A stretch of DNA of 64,000 nucleotides from Actinomycetes bacterium (GCA_021848365.1 JAJZUS010000001.1:1021517-1085516); one strand, 5' to 3'; positions 29,183 to 38,079 are shown, numbered from the stretch's first letter. Notes: a model not told the origin generated them from the sequence alone. A program made the numbers and translations.

Positions 29183-30007
29183 ATGACCAGCCTCGACGAA
29201 CGGATTGGCCGATGGTTCGAGCAGATCGGGGAGCTAGGTCCGGGAAGCATCGACGCGCGACGCGACGTCGAGCAGGTGATCGCCCGCCTGGACGACGGCC
29301 AGATCCGAGTCGCTGAGGTCACTCCGGGTGGGCCGGTGGTGGTCCACGAGTGGGTTCGTCAGGCCATCCTCTTGCTCTTTCGATTGCGGGGACTCGAACG
29401 CGTCGAAGTGGGTCCCTTCGAGTACCTCGACAAGCTCGACCTGAAGCACGACTACGAGCGCCGGGGTGTTCGGGTGGTTCCCGGGGCGTCGGCCCGCCGG
29501 GGTGCCTACCTCGCCCCGGGGGTCGTTCTGATGCCGAGCTACGTCAACATCGGTGCCTGGGTCGGTGCGAACTCGATGGTCGACACCTGGGCTACCGTGG
29601 GCAGCTGCGCGCAAGTCGGGGCGAACGTCCACCTCGCGGGCGGCGTGGGGATCGGGGGCGTGCTCGAGCCCCCGAACGCCCAGCCCGTGGTCATCGAGGA
29701 TGACGCCTTCATCGGGAGCCGCTGCATGGTGGTGGAGGGTGCGCGCGTCGGACGGGGTTCGGTGCTCGGAGCGGGAACGATCCTCAACCCCTCCATTCCC
29801 GTGATCGACGCCGCGACCGGCGAGGAGGTGTCGCGGGGGCACGTGCCCGACTACTGCGTCGCGGTCGCGGCGAGCCGCCGTCGTGAGTTTCCCGGTGGCG
29901 AGTTCTTCCTGCCCTGCGTCTTGATCCTGCGCCGCATGGAGGAGGGGGAGCGCCACAACAAGGCGACGCTCAACGCCATCTTGCGCGATCACGGGGTGGC
30001 GACGTGA
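29183..30007 (+). CDS. dapD: Tetrahydrodipicolinate N-succinyltransferase (proteobacterial-type DapD)
   Basis: DapD succinylates tetrahydrodipicolinate using succinyl-CoA. The 274-residue protein has the same length as E. coli DapD and the same features: FEYLDKLDLKHDY, then left-handed beta-helix hexapeptides (YVNIGAWVGANSMVDTWATV, VHLAGGVGIGGVLEP). The mycobacterial form is longer and differently organised, so this gene resembles the proteobacterial type. dapE overlaps its stop by four bases, giving a dapC-dapD-dapE run. Confidence 0.92.
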   Translation: MTSLDERIGRWFEQIGELGPGSIDARRDVEQVIARLDDGQIRVAEVTPGGPVVVHEWVRQAILLLFRLRGLERVEVGPFEYLDKLDLKHDYERRGVRVVPGASARRGAYLAPGVVLMPSYVNIGAWVGANSMVDTWATVGSCAQVGANVHLAGGVGIGGVLEPPNAQPVVIEDDAFIGSRCMVVEGARVGRGSVLGAGTILNPSIPVIDAATGEEVSRGHVPDYCVAVAASRRREFPGGEFFLPCVLILRRMEEGERHNKATLNAILRDHGVAT

Positions 30008-31053
30008 GTCGGCTCGACGAGGTCGCCGCCCTGATCGCCATCCCGTCCGTGTCACGCCACGAGTCGGCGATCGCCGACGTTGTGGCCCGGGCGCTCCGGC
30101 AGGCGCCACACCTGGACGTCGAACGGGTGGGGGACAACGTCGTTGCCCGGACGACGGGTCGCCACTCCCGTCGCCTCCTGGTAGCGGGTCACGTGGACAC
30201 GGTGCCGGGCGATCCGACACCCCAGCGAGAGGGTGACCGGATCACCGGGGTGGGCGCCTGCGACATGAAGGGCTCGCTCGCCGTGATGCTCGAACTCGCC
30301 GTCGATCCGACGGCGCGTCCCGTCGAGGTGACGTGGGTCTTCTACGCACGCGAGGAGATCGCGCGAGCCGAGTCGGGACTTCGGGAACTCATCGAACTGC
30401 GTCCCGATCTCGTGAGCGCGGACGTCGCGGTCCTCGCCGAGCCGACCGGGGGAAGCGTGGAGGCCGGCTGCCAGGGGTCGATGCGGATCGGCGTGACGCT
30501 TCGGGGCCGGCGGGCGCACACGGCGCGACCCTTCATGGGCGTGAACGCGATCCACCGGGCCGGGGCGCTGATCCAACGAGTGGCGGGATATCTGCCTCGA
30601 GTGGCTGCCGTCGACGGCATCACCTTCACCGAGCAACTCCAGGTGGTGAAGGTCGAGGGCGGGGTCGCCGCCAACGTCGTGCCCGACGAGGCGCGCGTCA
30701 CCCTGAATCACCGAGTGGCGCCCGACCGGGATCGAGAGTCCGCGTGGGCGAGCGTGCTCTCATTTCTCAGCGACGTCATCGACGACGGTGACGACGTCGT
30801 GCTGGAGGACTGGGCACCGGCCGCGCCGCCGAGCCTCGACTCGCCGGATCTCGCTCGGCTGGTAACGCTCAGCGGTGGCAACGTTCGGGGGAAGGTGGGC
30901 TGGACGGACGTCGCTACGTTCCACGAGAGTGGGATTCCCGCCGCCAACTTCGGCGCGGGTGATCCCACGCTGGCACATCACCCGGACGAGGCCGTGTCGG
31001 AGTCGGAACTCGACGACTTCGCCACCGTCCTTCGCCAGTGGCTCGCGGGCTAG
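30004..31053 (+). CDS. dapE: Succinyl-diaminopimelate desuccinylase
   Basis: DapE releases LL-diaminopimelate from its succinyl form. The 349-residue M20 peptidase has metal-binding GHVDTVP and GACDMKGSLAVML motifs, the catalytic FYAREEIARAESGL segment, and a dimerisation lid domain near RAHTARPFMGVNAIH. The GTG start overlaps dapD. With dapA, dapB, dapC, dapD and dapF in the window, this completes the succinylase branch. The gene converges on lexA, with ten bases between their stops. Confidence 0.92.
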   Translation: MSRLDEVAALIAIPSVSRHESAIADVVARALRQAPHLDVERVGDNVVARTTGRHSRRLLVAGHVDTVPGDPTPQREGDRITGVGACDMKGSLAVMLELAVDPTARPVEVTWVFYAREEIARAESGLRELIELRPDLVSADVAVLAEPTGGSVEAGCQGSMRIGVTLRGRRAHTARPFMGVNAIHRAGALIQRVAGYLPRVAAVDGITFTEQLQVVKVEGGVAANVVPDEARVTLNHRVAPDRDRESAWASVLSFLSDVIDDGDDVVLEDWAPAAPPSLDSPDLARLVTLSGGNVRGKVGWTDVATFHESGIPAANFGAGDPTLAHHPDEAVSESELDDFATVLRQWLAG

Positions 31054-31063
31054 CCCGAGACAG

Positions 31064-31687
31064 TCAGTAGGTCCTCAGGACCGAGATCACGCGGCCGTAG
31101 ACGATGACCTCGTGGGCGGGGAACTCGAGCGGCTCCATCACGGCGTTCTCGGGCTTGAGGACAACCGTCGCCCCCTGGGGGAAGTAGCGCTTCACCGTTG
31201 CCTCGCCACCGGGGATGCCGACGACGACGATCTCGCCCACTTGCGCGTCGGGCTGTCGTCGCACCACGACGACGTCACCAGGGAGGATTCCGGCGTCGAT
31301 CATCGAGTCGCCCCGCACACGCAGGGCGAAACTGTCGTCACGGCCGGCGAACTGCTCGGGGAGATCGAGGACGTCGTCGTTGGTCTCGTCGGCGAGCACA
31401 CCGGTGCCCGCGGCCACGTCACCCACGAACGGCACGCGACGGAGCGACACGATCGGAGAGGGAGACTCCATCTCCATCCGCACCGTCAACGTGCGCGGCT
31501 GCTGGGGATTCTTCTCGATGTAGCCGGCGTTCTTGAGGACCTCGATGTGGTTCGCGACGGTGGCGGGCGAGCGCAGGCCCACGTGGTCGCCGATCTCGCG
31601 AATGGTCGGTGGGAAGTTGCGCTCCCGCTGGCAGGCCACGATGTACTCCAGGATCTGGCGTCGCATGGGGGTCAGAATCTCGGCCAT
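31064..31687 (-). CDS. lexA: SOS repressor LexA
   Basis: LexA represses SOS genes until RecA-stimulated self-cleavage. The 207-residue protein has a winged-helix N-terminus (REIGDHVGLRSPATVANHIEVL), the cleavage site Ala93-Gly94 in VAAGTGVLA, and the Ser128/Lys166 dyad in RGDSM and ATVKRYF. Its promoter carries a TTGCGC/TAGGCT pair with a 17-bp spacer and two LexA boxes, so it should be autoregulated. A further target with two perfect boxes lies at 43040-43076. It is convergent with dapE. Confidence 0.95.
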   Translation of the reverse strand: MAEILTPMRRQILEYIVACQRERNFPPTIREIGDHVGLRSPATVANHIEVLKNAGYIEKNPQQPRTLTVRMEMESPSPIVSLRRVPFVGDVAAGTGVLADETNDDVLDLPEQFAGRDDSFALRVRGDSMIDAGILPGDVVVVRRQPDAQVGEIVVVGIPGGEATVKRYFPQGATVVLKPENAVMEPLEFPAHEVIVYGRVISVLRTY

Positions 31688-31699
31688 CTCTCCTCCTAC

Positions 31700-31754
31700 C
31701 GAACAGATGTTCGTAGCCTAGACGGCCGACGACGGTCGCGCAAACATCCGTTCG
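31700..31754 (-). promoter_or_regulatory. lexA promoter with two LexA (SOS) boxes
   Basis: On the minus strand the -35 TTGCGC (31738-31743) and the -10 TAGGCT (31715-31720) have a 17-bp spacer. A perfect box CGAACAGATGTTCG (31700-31713) lies just downstream of the -10. A second, one-mismatch box CAAACATCCGTTCG (31741-31754) overlaps the -35. The two box centres are 41 bp apart. Confidence 0.8.
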
Positions 31755-31807
31755 GTAGAGATTCGTAAGGAATTTCTGGGATGCTGCGGCGGGACAACGG
31801 GAGGTCC

Positions 31808-31846
31808 ACTGCTACTGTGCGGCGATGGCCAGGTAGGCCTAGCAGT
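31808..31846 (+). promoter_or_regulatory. Inverted repeat in the leader of the amino-acid ABC operon
   Basis: ACTGCTA (31808-31814) and TAGCAGT (31840-31846) are perfect complements enclosing a GGCC-aggta-GGCC hairpin. This lies about 85 bases before the substrate-binding protein start and could be an operator or leader structure; no convincing promoter was fixed. Confidence 0.35.
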
Positions 31847-31930
31847 AATCCATGCGGGTGGCGTGGGGGGACGAAGTCGACTCGTCGCCATCCCAAGGGG
31901 TATGAGGGAAACATTGAGGAGGACGAGCTG

Positions 31931-33139
31931 ATGAAGCTCCGTTGGAACAAGACGGTGGCGGTGGCCGCGTCGAGTGCCCTAGCTCTCATGGCGTTGCCGG
32001 CCGTGGGGGTCGCAACAGCGTCAGGGGCGGCGAGTGTGCCGACTTACACCATCGGCTATGAGGGGCCGCTTTCGGGCGGAAATCAGCAGCTGGGCCTGAA
32101 CATGATCTTTGCGGTGCAGTTGGCGATCAACAACGCCAACGCCGGCAAGACCTTCGGCCGGCTTCCCTTCAAGTTGAAGCTGGCACAGTACGACGACCAG
32201 GGATCGGGCACTCTGTCGCCCGCTCAGGCTCAGGCCGCCGTCCAGAACAAGTTGCTGGTCGCCGTGGTCGGCCCGGCCTTCTCGGGTGCCACCGAGACCG
32301 CTGAGCCGTACTACTCGGCCGCCCACGTGGCCACGGTGAGCCCGTCCGCGACGGCGGCCGCCTTGGCGAAGGGGACGAAGAACAACTTCATGCGCGTGGT
32401 GGCCGGTGACGACGTCCAGGGAGCTGCTGACGCAAAGTTCCTGGTGAAGACGCACAATGCAAAGTCCATCGACGTGATCAACGACGGGTCGTTCTACGGT
32501 GCGGGCCTCGCCTCGGTCGTCTCGAAGCAGGCGAAGGCGCTCGGCGCGTCGGTGACCAACTACACCTACCCGGAGACGGGTTCGTGCGGTGGCACGGCGT
32601 CGGCCTCGGAGTACACGGCGGCCGCGACCCAGATCGTGGCGGGCAATCCGGACGCCATCTACTACGGCGGCTACTACTGCGACCTCGCCCTGCTCCTGGG
32701 CGCGCTGAACCAGGCGGGCTACAAGGGCATCGTGATGTCGGACGACGGCTCGTGGACGACGCAGCTGATCTCGCAGACGACGCCCGCGTCGGCCGCGAAC
32801 GGCGTGTACGTGAGTGAGGCCGGCGGCGGCAACGCCAACCTGACCGGTGCGCTCGCCAACCAGTACCGTGCCCTGTCGCACTTCCCGGCCAACGGCGCGA
32901 CCTACGCGGCGCAGTCCTACGACGCGACGAACATGATCATCGCGGCGCTGAAGACGATGAAGCGTCCGGCCACGGTGAAGGCCCTGCGTCCCGCTCTCAT
33001 CACGCGACTGCACCAGATGTCCTACAAGGGCGTCACGGGCGTGATCAAGTTCCAGGGCAACGGTGACCTCGCGCGCTCCTCGATCGTCGACTTCGGCCAG
33101 GTGTCGGGCACGACGATCAAGGCCATCGGCCACAGCTGA
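31931..33139 (+). CDS. livK: Branched-chain amino-acid type ABC transporter substrate-binding protein
   Basis: A 402-residue periplasmic-binding protein of the LivK/Leu-Ile-Val family. The first 35 residues form a Sec signal peptide (hydrophobic AVAASSALALMALPAVGVA, cleavage likely after ASGAA) without a lipobox cysteine. The mature part has the type I fold with TIGYEGPLSG, VAVVGPAFSGATETAEPYY, and GADA-like NPDAIYYGGYYCDLALLL. ATG 31931 follows a GAGGAGG site. It heads the operon and is separated from the permeases by a strong hairpin. The ligand is not certain. Confidence 0.88.
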   Translation: MKLRWNKTVAVAASSALALMALPAVGVATASGAASVPTYTIGYEGPLSGGNQQLGLNMIFAVQLAINNANAGKTFGRLPFKLKLAQYDDQGSGTLSPAQAQAAVQNKLLVAVVGPAFSGATETAEPYYSAAHVATVSPSATAAALAKGTKNNFMRVVAGDDVQGAADAKFLVKTHNAKSIDVINDGSFYGAGLASVVSKQAKALGASVTNYTYPETGSCGGTASASEYTAAATQIVAGNPDAIYYGGYYCDLALLLGALNQAGYKGIVMSDDGSWTTQLISQTTPASAANGVYVSEAGGGNANLTGALANQYRALSHFPANGATYAAQSYDATNMIIAALKTMKRPATVKALRPALITRLHQMSYKGVTGVIKFQGNGDLARSSIVDFGQVSGTTIKAIGHS

Positions 33140-33159
33140 TCCATCGCTAGATGGCGCGT

Positions 33160-33198
33160 CGAGTGCCGGGGGCAGTAGTTCGTAGCCCCCGGCACTCG
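33160..33198 (+). terminator. 14-bp stem-loop between the binding-protein gene and livH
   Basis: CGAGTGCCGGGGGC (33160-33173) pairs perfectly with GCCCCCGGCACTCG (33185-33198) around an 11-base loop. No T-run follows. It is probably a processing or 3'-stabilising structure that keeps the binding-protein message more abundant than the permease message. Confidence 0.6.
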
Positions 33199-33239
33199 CC
33201 GCGTAGCATCTGATTCGCAATTCAGGGGAGGAGAGGGCG

Positions 33240-34202
33240 TTGGGTGCTTTCGGCCACTATCTGACCAGCCACCTCGACACGCTGCGACAGGAGTTCTGGT
33301 ACCTGTTCGTGGGTGGGCTGGCCAACGGATTCATCTACGGAATGGTGGCGATCGGCTACACGCTCGTCTACGGCGTCCTGCGGCTGATCAATTTCGCCCA
33401 CTCCGAGGTCTTCATGACCGGCGGATTCGCGAGCTACTTCGTCCTGCGCGCCGTGATCGGGACGTCGAGCCCGTCCGGATTCATGAGCGTGGTCGACGTC
33501 CTCATCGGGCTGCTCGCGGGTGGTCTCTTCGGAGCCCTCGCGGCGACGCTCCTCGAGAGAACGGCCTACCGTCCCCTACGGCGACGAAACGCGCCGGCGC
33601 TCGCGTACCTCATCAGCGCGATCGGGGCGTCGTACTTCGCCTTCAACCTCGCGGGCAAGGAGTTCGGCCGCTACAACATGGCCATGCCCCAGCCCTTCAT
33701 GAATCACATTGTGTTTCGCGTCTTCGGGGCGCCGGTCCAGATGTACTACCTGATCATCCTCGCCTCGGGACTGACGATGCTCATCGTTCTCGATCGGCTG
33801 ATCGCGAAGACGAGCCTGGGCCGCTCCATTAGGGCCGTCGCCCAGGACGCGGAGACGGCGTCGCTCATGGGCGTCAACATCGACCGCACGATCGCGGTCA
33901 CCTTCATCCTCGGCGGCGCCCTCGGCGGCGTCGGGGGATTCCTCTACGGCCTCGGCTCGGGAGTGGCCTACACAATGGGCTTCGTCCCGGCGCTCAAGGC
34001 CTTCACGGCCGCGGTCCTCGGTGGTATCGGAAACCTGCGAGGTGCCGTCCTCGGCGGCCTCATCCTTGGTGTCGTGGAGCAACTGTCCGTCGCGTTCGTC
34101 CAGGCCGCCTACATCGACACGGTCGCGTTCGGCATCCTCGTCCTCGTCCTGCTATTCCGTCCCACCGGCATCCTCGGTGAGCGTCTCGGGAGGTCGGCCT
34201 AG
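33240..34202 (+). CDS. livH: Branched-chain amino-acid ABC transporter permease LivH
   Basis: A 320-residue inner-membrane permease with about eight helices. The LivH signature ANGFIYGMVAIGYTLVYGVLR and INFAHSEVFMTGGF is at the N-terminal side, and LGRSIRAVAQDAETASLMGVN is the coupling loop that contacts the ATPases. It starts at TTG 33240 after GAGGAGAG. Its stop overlaps the livM GTG by one base. Confidence 0.9.
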   Translation: MGAFGHYLTSHLDTLRQEFWYLFVGGLANGFIYGMVAIGYTLVYGVLRLINFAHSEVFMTGGFASYFVLRAVIGTSSPSGFMSVVDVLIGLLAGGLFGALAATLLERTAYRPLRRRNAPALAYLISAIGASYFAFNLAGKEFGRYNMAMPQPFMNHIVFRVFGAPVQMYYLIILASGLTMLIVLDRLIAKTSLGRSIRAVAQDAETASLMGVNIDRTIAVTFILGGALGGVGGFLYGLGSGVAYTMGFVPALKAFTAAVLGGIGNLRGAVLGGLILGVVEQLSVAFVQAAYIDTVAFGILVLVLLFRPTGILGERLGRSA

Positions 34203-35563
34203 TGGAGCGTTGGTGGCAGCAGCCGTGGGCCCGCCGGGCTCTCGTGAGCGCCGCGACCATGGCGGTGCTGGAACTGATGACGGGCCCGCCGGGAAGCCAG
34301 ACAGAGCCCATGGCCGGCATCTCGGGTTCGTTCAACGAGCGGGTGTCGTTCTTCGGCCTCTTCGCCGGCTTTCGGTGGATGGTCTTCCTCGTCTTCGCCG
34401 CCGCCCTCTTCGCCGTCTGGAGCCTCTGGGTCACGAAGGGACCCCAGGCGAAGGTCGCCGTGCGCGCGACGATGGCGGCTCCGCGGGCGCTGGCGGAGCG
34501 TCGTCCCGTTCGGTGGGGCTTCTACGGGCTGATGCTGGTGGCGGCCATCGTGCTGCCGATGATCTTGAATGACCCCTACTGGCAGCAGCAGCTCACCGAG
34601 CAGGTGGGGGTCTTCGTCCTGCTCGCCCTCGGCCTCAACGTCGTCGTGGGCTTCGCCGGGCTTCTCGACTTGGGTTTCGTCGCCTTCTACGCGATCGGGG
34701 CCTACGCGACGGCGTGGGTGACCGGCTCGCTGCCGACGCCGGCGCCGTTCCACCACCCCGTCAACACGTTCTGGGCGATCCCCGTCGCCATCGTGCTCGC
34801 CATGCTGGCCGGCGTCCTCCTCGGTACGCCCACCCTGCGACTGCGGGGCGACTACCTGGCCATCGTCACACTGGGATTCGGCGAGATCGTCACGATCTTC
34901 GCCAACAACCTCTTCGGCATCACGGGGGGGGCCTACGGGACGGGTGGGGTGACCGGCACGCACCCGATCCCTCACTTCTCCATCCACCTCGGACCGATCA
35001 GATACGTCTGGACCCTGAATCCCGTTCCCTACTACTACCTGACGCTGGTCTTCATCGTCGCGTTCATCGTCGGCTTCTCGCTGCTCGAGCACTCCCGCGT
35101 CGGCCGCGCCTGGACCGCGATCCGCGAGGACGAGGTGGCGGCGGAGTCGCTCGGGATCAACCCTCTCAAGTACAAGGTGATGGCCTTTGCGATCGGCGCG
35201 GCGAGCGCCGGGTTCGCGGGGGTGATGACGGCGGGCCAGTCCAACTTCGTCTTGCCGACGTCGTTCGTCCTCCAGGTGTCGATCAACGTCCTGGTGCTCG
35301 TCATCTTCGGGGGCATGGGCTCCATCGCCGGCGTGGTGGTCGGGGCCACGGTGATCGAGGTCCTCTCCTCGTATCTCTTCCACTCGCCACCCGCGGGCTA
35401 CAATCCCGCGGACCTGTTCTTGTACATCGGTGCCCTTCTCATGGTCATGATGATCCTGCGGCCGGCGGGCCTCATCCCGTCGCGTCGACGCAAGCGCGAG
35501 ATCGGCCTGTCGGAGGCGGGAGAGGGTCACATGAACGAGGTGCTCACGGGGGACCAGCCGTGA
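34202..35563 (+). CDS. livM: Branched-chain amino-acid ABC transporter permease LivM
   Basis: A 453-residue permease, partner of LivH. After an N-terminal extension of about 130 residues with two helices come the LivM core motifs NVVVGFAGLLDLGFVAFY, LRLRGDYLAIVTLGFGEI and the coupling loop GRAWTAIREDEVAAESLGIN. The extension is longer than in E. coli LivM. It overlaps livH by one base and livG by four bases. Confidence 0.9.
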   Translation: MERWWQQPWARRALVSAATMAVLELMTGPPGSQTEPMAGISGSFNERVSFFGLFAGFRWMVFLVFAAALFAVWSLWVTKGPQAKVAVRATMAAPRALAERRPVRWGFYGLMLVAAIVLPMILNDPYWQQQLTEQVGVFVLLALGLNVVVGFAGLLDLGFVAFYAIGAYATAWVTGSLPTPAPFHHPVNTFWAIPVAIVLAMLAGVLLGTPTLRLRGDYLAIVTLGFGEIVTIFANNLFGITGGAYGTGGVTGTHPIPHFSIHLGPIRYVWTLNPVPYYYLTLVFIVAFIVGFSLLEHSRVGRAWTAIREDEVAAESLGINPLKYKVMAFAIGAASAGFAGVMTAGQSNFVLPTSFVLQVSINVLVLVIFGGMGSIAGVVVGATVIEVLSSYLFHSPPAGYNPADLFLYIGALLMVMMILRPAGLIPSRRRKREIGLSEAGEGHMNEVLTGDQP

Positions 35564-36366
35564 GCGAGACTCGTACCTTCGACGTGCAGGACGTGACGCT
35601 GCGCTTCGGCGGGGTGGTCTCGCTGTCGCACGTCACCCTCTTTCAGAAGTCGGGTGAGATCCTCGCGGTCATCGGACCGAACGGGGCGGGCAAGACCTCG
35701 CTCTTCAACTCCCTGACCGGTGTCTATCAACCTCAGGAGGGGACGATCACCTTCACGGGCGCCAATGGCCGGGCTACCTCGATCATCGGCAAGAAGGCCC
35801 ATCGAGTGGCTGCTCTGGGCGTCGCGAGAACGTTTCAGGCGTCGCGCATGTTCAGCGCCCTCACCGTCTTCGAGAACGTGAAGATCGGCGCCGAGTCCCA
35901 CCGCGGATTCGGGGCGGTTGGCGCGATGTTGCGTGGGCCCCGGACGCGCCGCGACGAGCGGGAGTCGGATCAGGACACGTTGCGCCTCCTCGAGTTCGTC
36001 GGACTGCGGAACCAGGCCAACACGGTCTCAGCGTCGCTCTCCTACGGTGATCGCCGGCGCCTCGAGATCGCCCGGGGTCTCGCGACGAAGCCCCAGGTGC
36101 TCCTGCTCGATGAGCCCGCGGCCGGGACGAATCCCGCCGAGAAGATCGAGCTGACGGACCTCATCCGCAAAGTCCGCGACGAGATGGGCGTGTCGATCCT
36201 CCTCATCGAGCACGACATGAAGCTCGTGATGTCCCTCGCGGAACGGCTCTACGTGCTCAACTTCGGCAGCGTCATCGCCGAAGGGACGCCCGACGAGATC
36301 CGGGCCAACCCCGTGGTGATCGAGGCCTACCTCGGGTCGTCGGCCAGTGAGACGGGAGGGCGCTGA
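35560..36366 (+). CDS. livG: Branched-chain amino-acid ABC transporter ATPase LivG
   Basis: A 268-residue ABC ATPase with Walker A GPNGAGKTSLFN, the Q-loop region ARTFQASRMF, a signature ASLSYGDRRRLEIARGL (LSYG in place of LSGG, normal for LivG), Walker B VLLLDEPAAGTNP and the H-loop EHDM. It starts at GTG 35560 inside the livM stop and ends overlapping the livF ATG by one base. Confidence 0.92.
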   Translation: MSETRTFDVQDVTLRFGGVVSLSHVTLFQKSGEILAVIGPNGAGKTSLFNSLTGVYQPQEGTITFTGANGRATSIIGKKAHRVAALGVARTFQASRMFSALTVFENVKIGAESHRGFGAVGAMLRGPRTRRDERESDQDTLRLLEFVGLRNQANTVSASLSYGDRRRLEIARGLATKPQVLLLDEPAAGTNPAEKIELTDLIRKVRDEMGVSILLIEHDMKLVMSLAERLYVLNFGSVIAEGTPDEIRANPVVIEAYLGSSASETGGR

Positions 36367-37076
36367 TGCTGGAAGTCCGCGACGTCGTCGTGAGCTACGG
36401 CGCCATCACCGCGCTCCACGGAATCTCGTTCGAAGTGCAGCAGGGGGAGATCGTGACCCTGCTCGGGGCGAACGGTGCGGGGAAGTCGACCACGCTGCGC
36501 ATGATCTCGGGCCTGCACGCACCGGCGAGCGGATCGGTGTGGTTCGAGGGACAGGACGTGTCCCGCGTCAAGGCCCACGAGATGAGCGCGCGGGGCATCA
36601 GTCACGTCCCCGAGGGGCGGCGAATCTTCCCGCAGATGACCGTGGAGGAGAACCTCGAGATGGGCGCCTTCCGCCGACGGGGCTCCATCTCCGACGACCT
36701 CGAGCGGATGTACTCGACCTTCCCGATCCTGAAGGAGCGTCGCAAGCAGCTTGGCGGGAACCTCTCCGGAGGGGAGCAGCAGATGCTGGCCATCGGCAGG
36801 GCGCTGATGAGCCAACCTCGCCTCATCCTGCTGGACGAACCGTCCATGGGCCTCGCCCCGATGATCATCGAGCAGATCTTCCGGATCATCGGTGAGATCC
36901 GCGACAGTGGGACGACGGTCCTCGTGGTCGAGCAGAACGCCTCCCAGGCGCTCCAGCTCGCGGACCGGGGCTACGTGATGGAGAACGGTCGCATCGTCTT
37001 CGGTGACAGCGCGTCCAACCTCCTCGTCGACCCCCGGGTGCGAGCGGTCTACCTCGGAGAAGCCGTCGAGGGCTGA
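36366..37076 (+). CDS. livF: Branched-chain amino-acid ABC transporter ATPase LivF
   Basis: A 236-residue ABC ATPase with GANGAGKSTTLR (Walker A), HVPEGRRIFPQMTVEENLEMG, the LSGGEQQMLAIGRALM signature, LLLDEPSMGLAP and VEQNAS. These are LivF family features. It is the last gene of the livK-livH-livM-livG-livF operon and converges with the Hcp-like gene about 107 bases away. Confidence 0.92.
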   Translation: MLEVRDVVVSYGAITALHGISFEVQQGEIVTLLGANGAGKSTTLRMISGLHAPASGSVWFEGQDVSRVKAHEMSARGISHVPEGRRIFPQMTVEENLEMGAFRRRGSISDDLERMYSTFPILKERRKQLGGNLSGGEQQMLAIGRALMSQPRLILLDEPSMGLAPMIIEQIFRIIGEIRDSGTTVLVVEQNASQALQLADRGYVMENGRIVFGDSASNLLVDPRVRAVYLGEAVEG

Positions 37077-37182
37077 GCCCCCGTCAGGACCTTCCACCGA
37101 GGCATCGGAGATCTCCTGTCGCGGACGAACCAGCGTCCGGACGTGACGTCTCCGGTCGATGACGGGCGGGCGACGCTCCCCG

Positions 37183-37944
37183 TTATCCCAGCGGGATGGA
37201 GTTGGGGATGCCGGTCGTCGTCGTCGTGGGAGCGGTCGTCGGCGGTGGCGGGGGTGGCGGGGGAGCGGTCGTCGTGGTCGTCGAGGTGCTCGTCGACGTC
37301 GTGGGCGGCACCGTCGTGGGCGGCACCGTCGTGGGGGGGGTGGACCGGTGAACCGGCGCCAGCACGGTCGCCTTCCCGTACGTGAACTGGAGACGCTCGC
37401 TGGACACCAGCGCTCCCAGGTTGACGCTCGTCGGGGATGCGCTCCACGTATCGGAGATCAGGGTCGCGTCCCGGAACTCCACCGGCTGGTAGTAGTTCAG
37501 CGGCGAGTTCGCGTCCCGATTGACCACTACGGGGATCTCGAGGAGGACGCTGTCGAAGGATGACCCGTTGGCGATCTGGGTCACGAGGCCGGGGCTCGAC
37601 TGGTCGATGGGACGAGTCACGATGAGGTCGTCCATCTGAAGTGGTCCGATCACGGGAGCACTGAGACTGGTGGGTGACTTCTCCATCACGCGATGTAGGC
37701 CCCAGGAATACGCGGTGATCGGGATGTACGACACGGTCCCCGCACGCGAGCGGAGCACCAGGTACGCCTGGTGTCGCGTGAGGAAGGGGAGAGGTGAGGA
37801 GGGGCTGCCCGACGCCGGAGCGGCCCAGGGGATGATGGCGAGCGGGGGAAGGGCGACGAGACCCGCCGCCGTTACCATCGACGCCAGCCGGCGTCGTGAG
37901 CCAGTGGCCGACCGACGCCGGCTCGACGGAGTGTGGAATCGCAT
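37183..37944 (-). CDS. Secreted Hcp-like (type VI tube protein fold) protein with Pro/Thr tail
   Basis: A 253-residue protein. Residues 1-47 form a signal peptide (arginine-rich, then VTAAGLVALPPLAIIPWAA). Residues about 68-195 match the Hcp beta-barrel pattern: YIPITAYSWG, LIVTRPIDQSSPGL, FDSVLLEIPVVV, then YYQPVEFRDATLIS and LQFTYGKA. The last 50 residues are a Pro/Thr-rich spacer built on VPPTT repeats with a run of prolines. ATG 37944 follows GAGAGGGGGC; longer in-frame starts exist but would bury the signal peptide. No other type VI secretion gene was seen, so a role as an extracellular or wall-associated Hcp-fold protein is more likely than secretion machinery. Confidence 0.72.
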   Translation of the reverse strand: MRFHTPSSRRRSATGSRRRLASMVTAAGLVALPPLAIIPWAAPASGSPSSPLPFLTRHQAYLVLRSRAGTVSYIPITAYSWGLHRVMEKSPTSLSAPVIGPLQMDDLIVTRPIDQSSPGLVTQIANGSSFDSVLLEIPVVVNRDANSPLNYYQPVEFRDATLISDTWSASPTSVNLGALVSSERLQFTYGKATVLAPVHRSTPPTTVPPTTVPPTTSTSTSTTTTTAPPPPPPPPTTAPTTTTTGIPNSIPLG

Positions 37945-38079
37945 ACGCCCCCTCTCGACAACTTCCCGCGACCATATCGGGAAGGGGACAGGACTCAAAG
38001 AATGTTTCTTGTTTAGAACGAGCGAGACTGAGACGCCCTTCAGAATCTTGAGTCGACGCCCCTCAAAGTGCGTCCGAAA

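Noticed and set aside
37205-37345. Short tandem GTCGTGGGCGGCACC-type repeats as a regulatory array
   Set aside because: They are in frame and encode the VPPTT tail of the Hcp-like protein.
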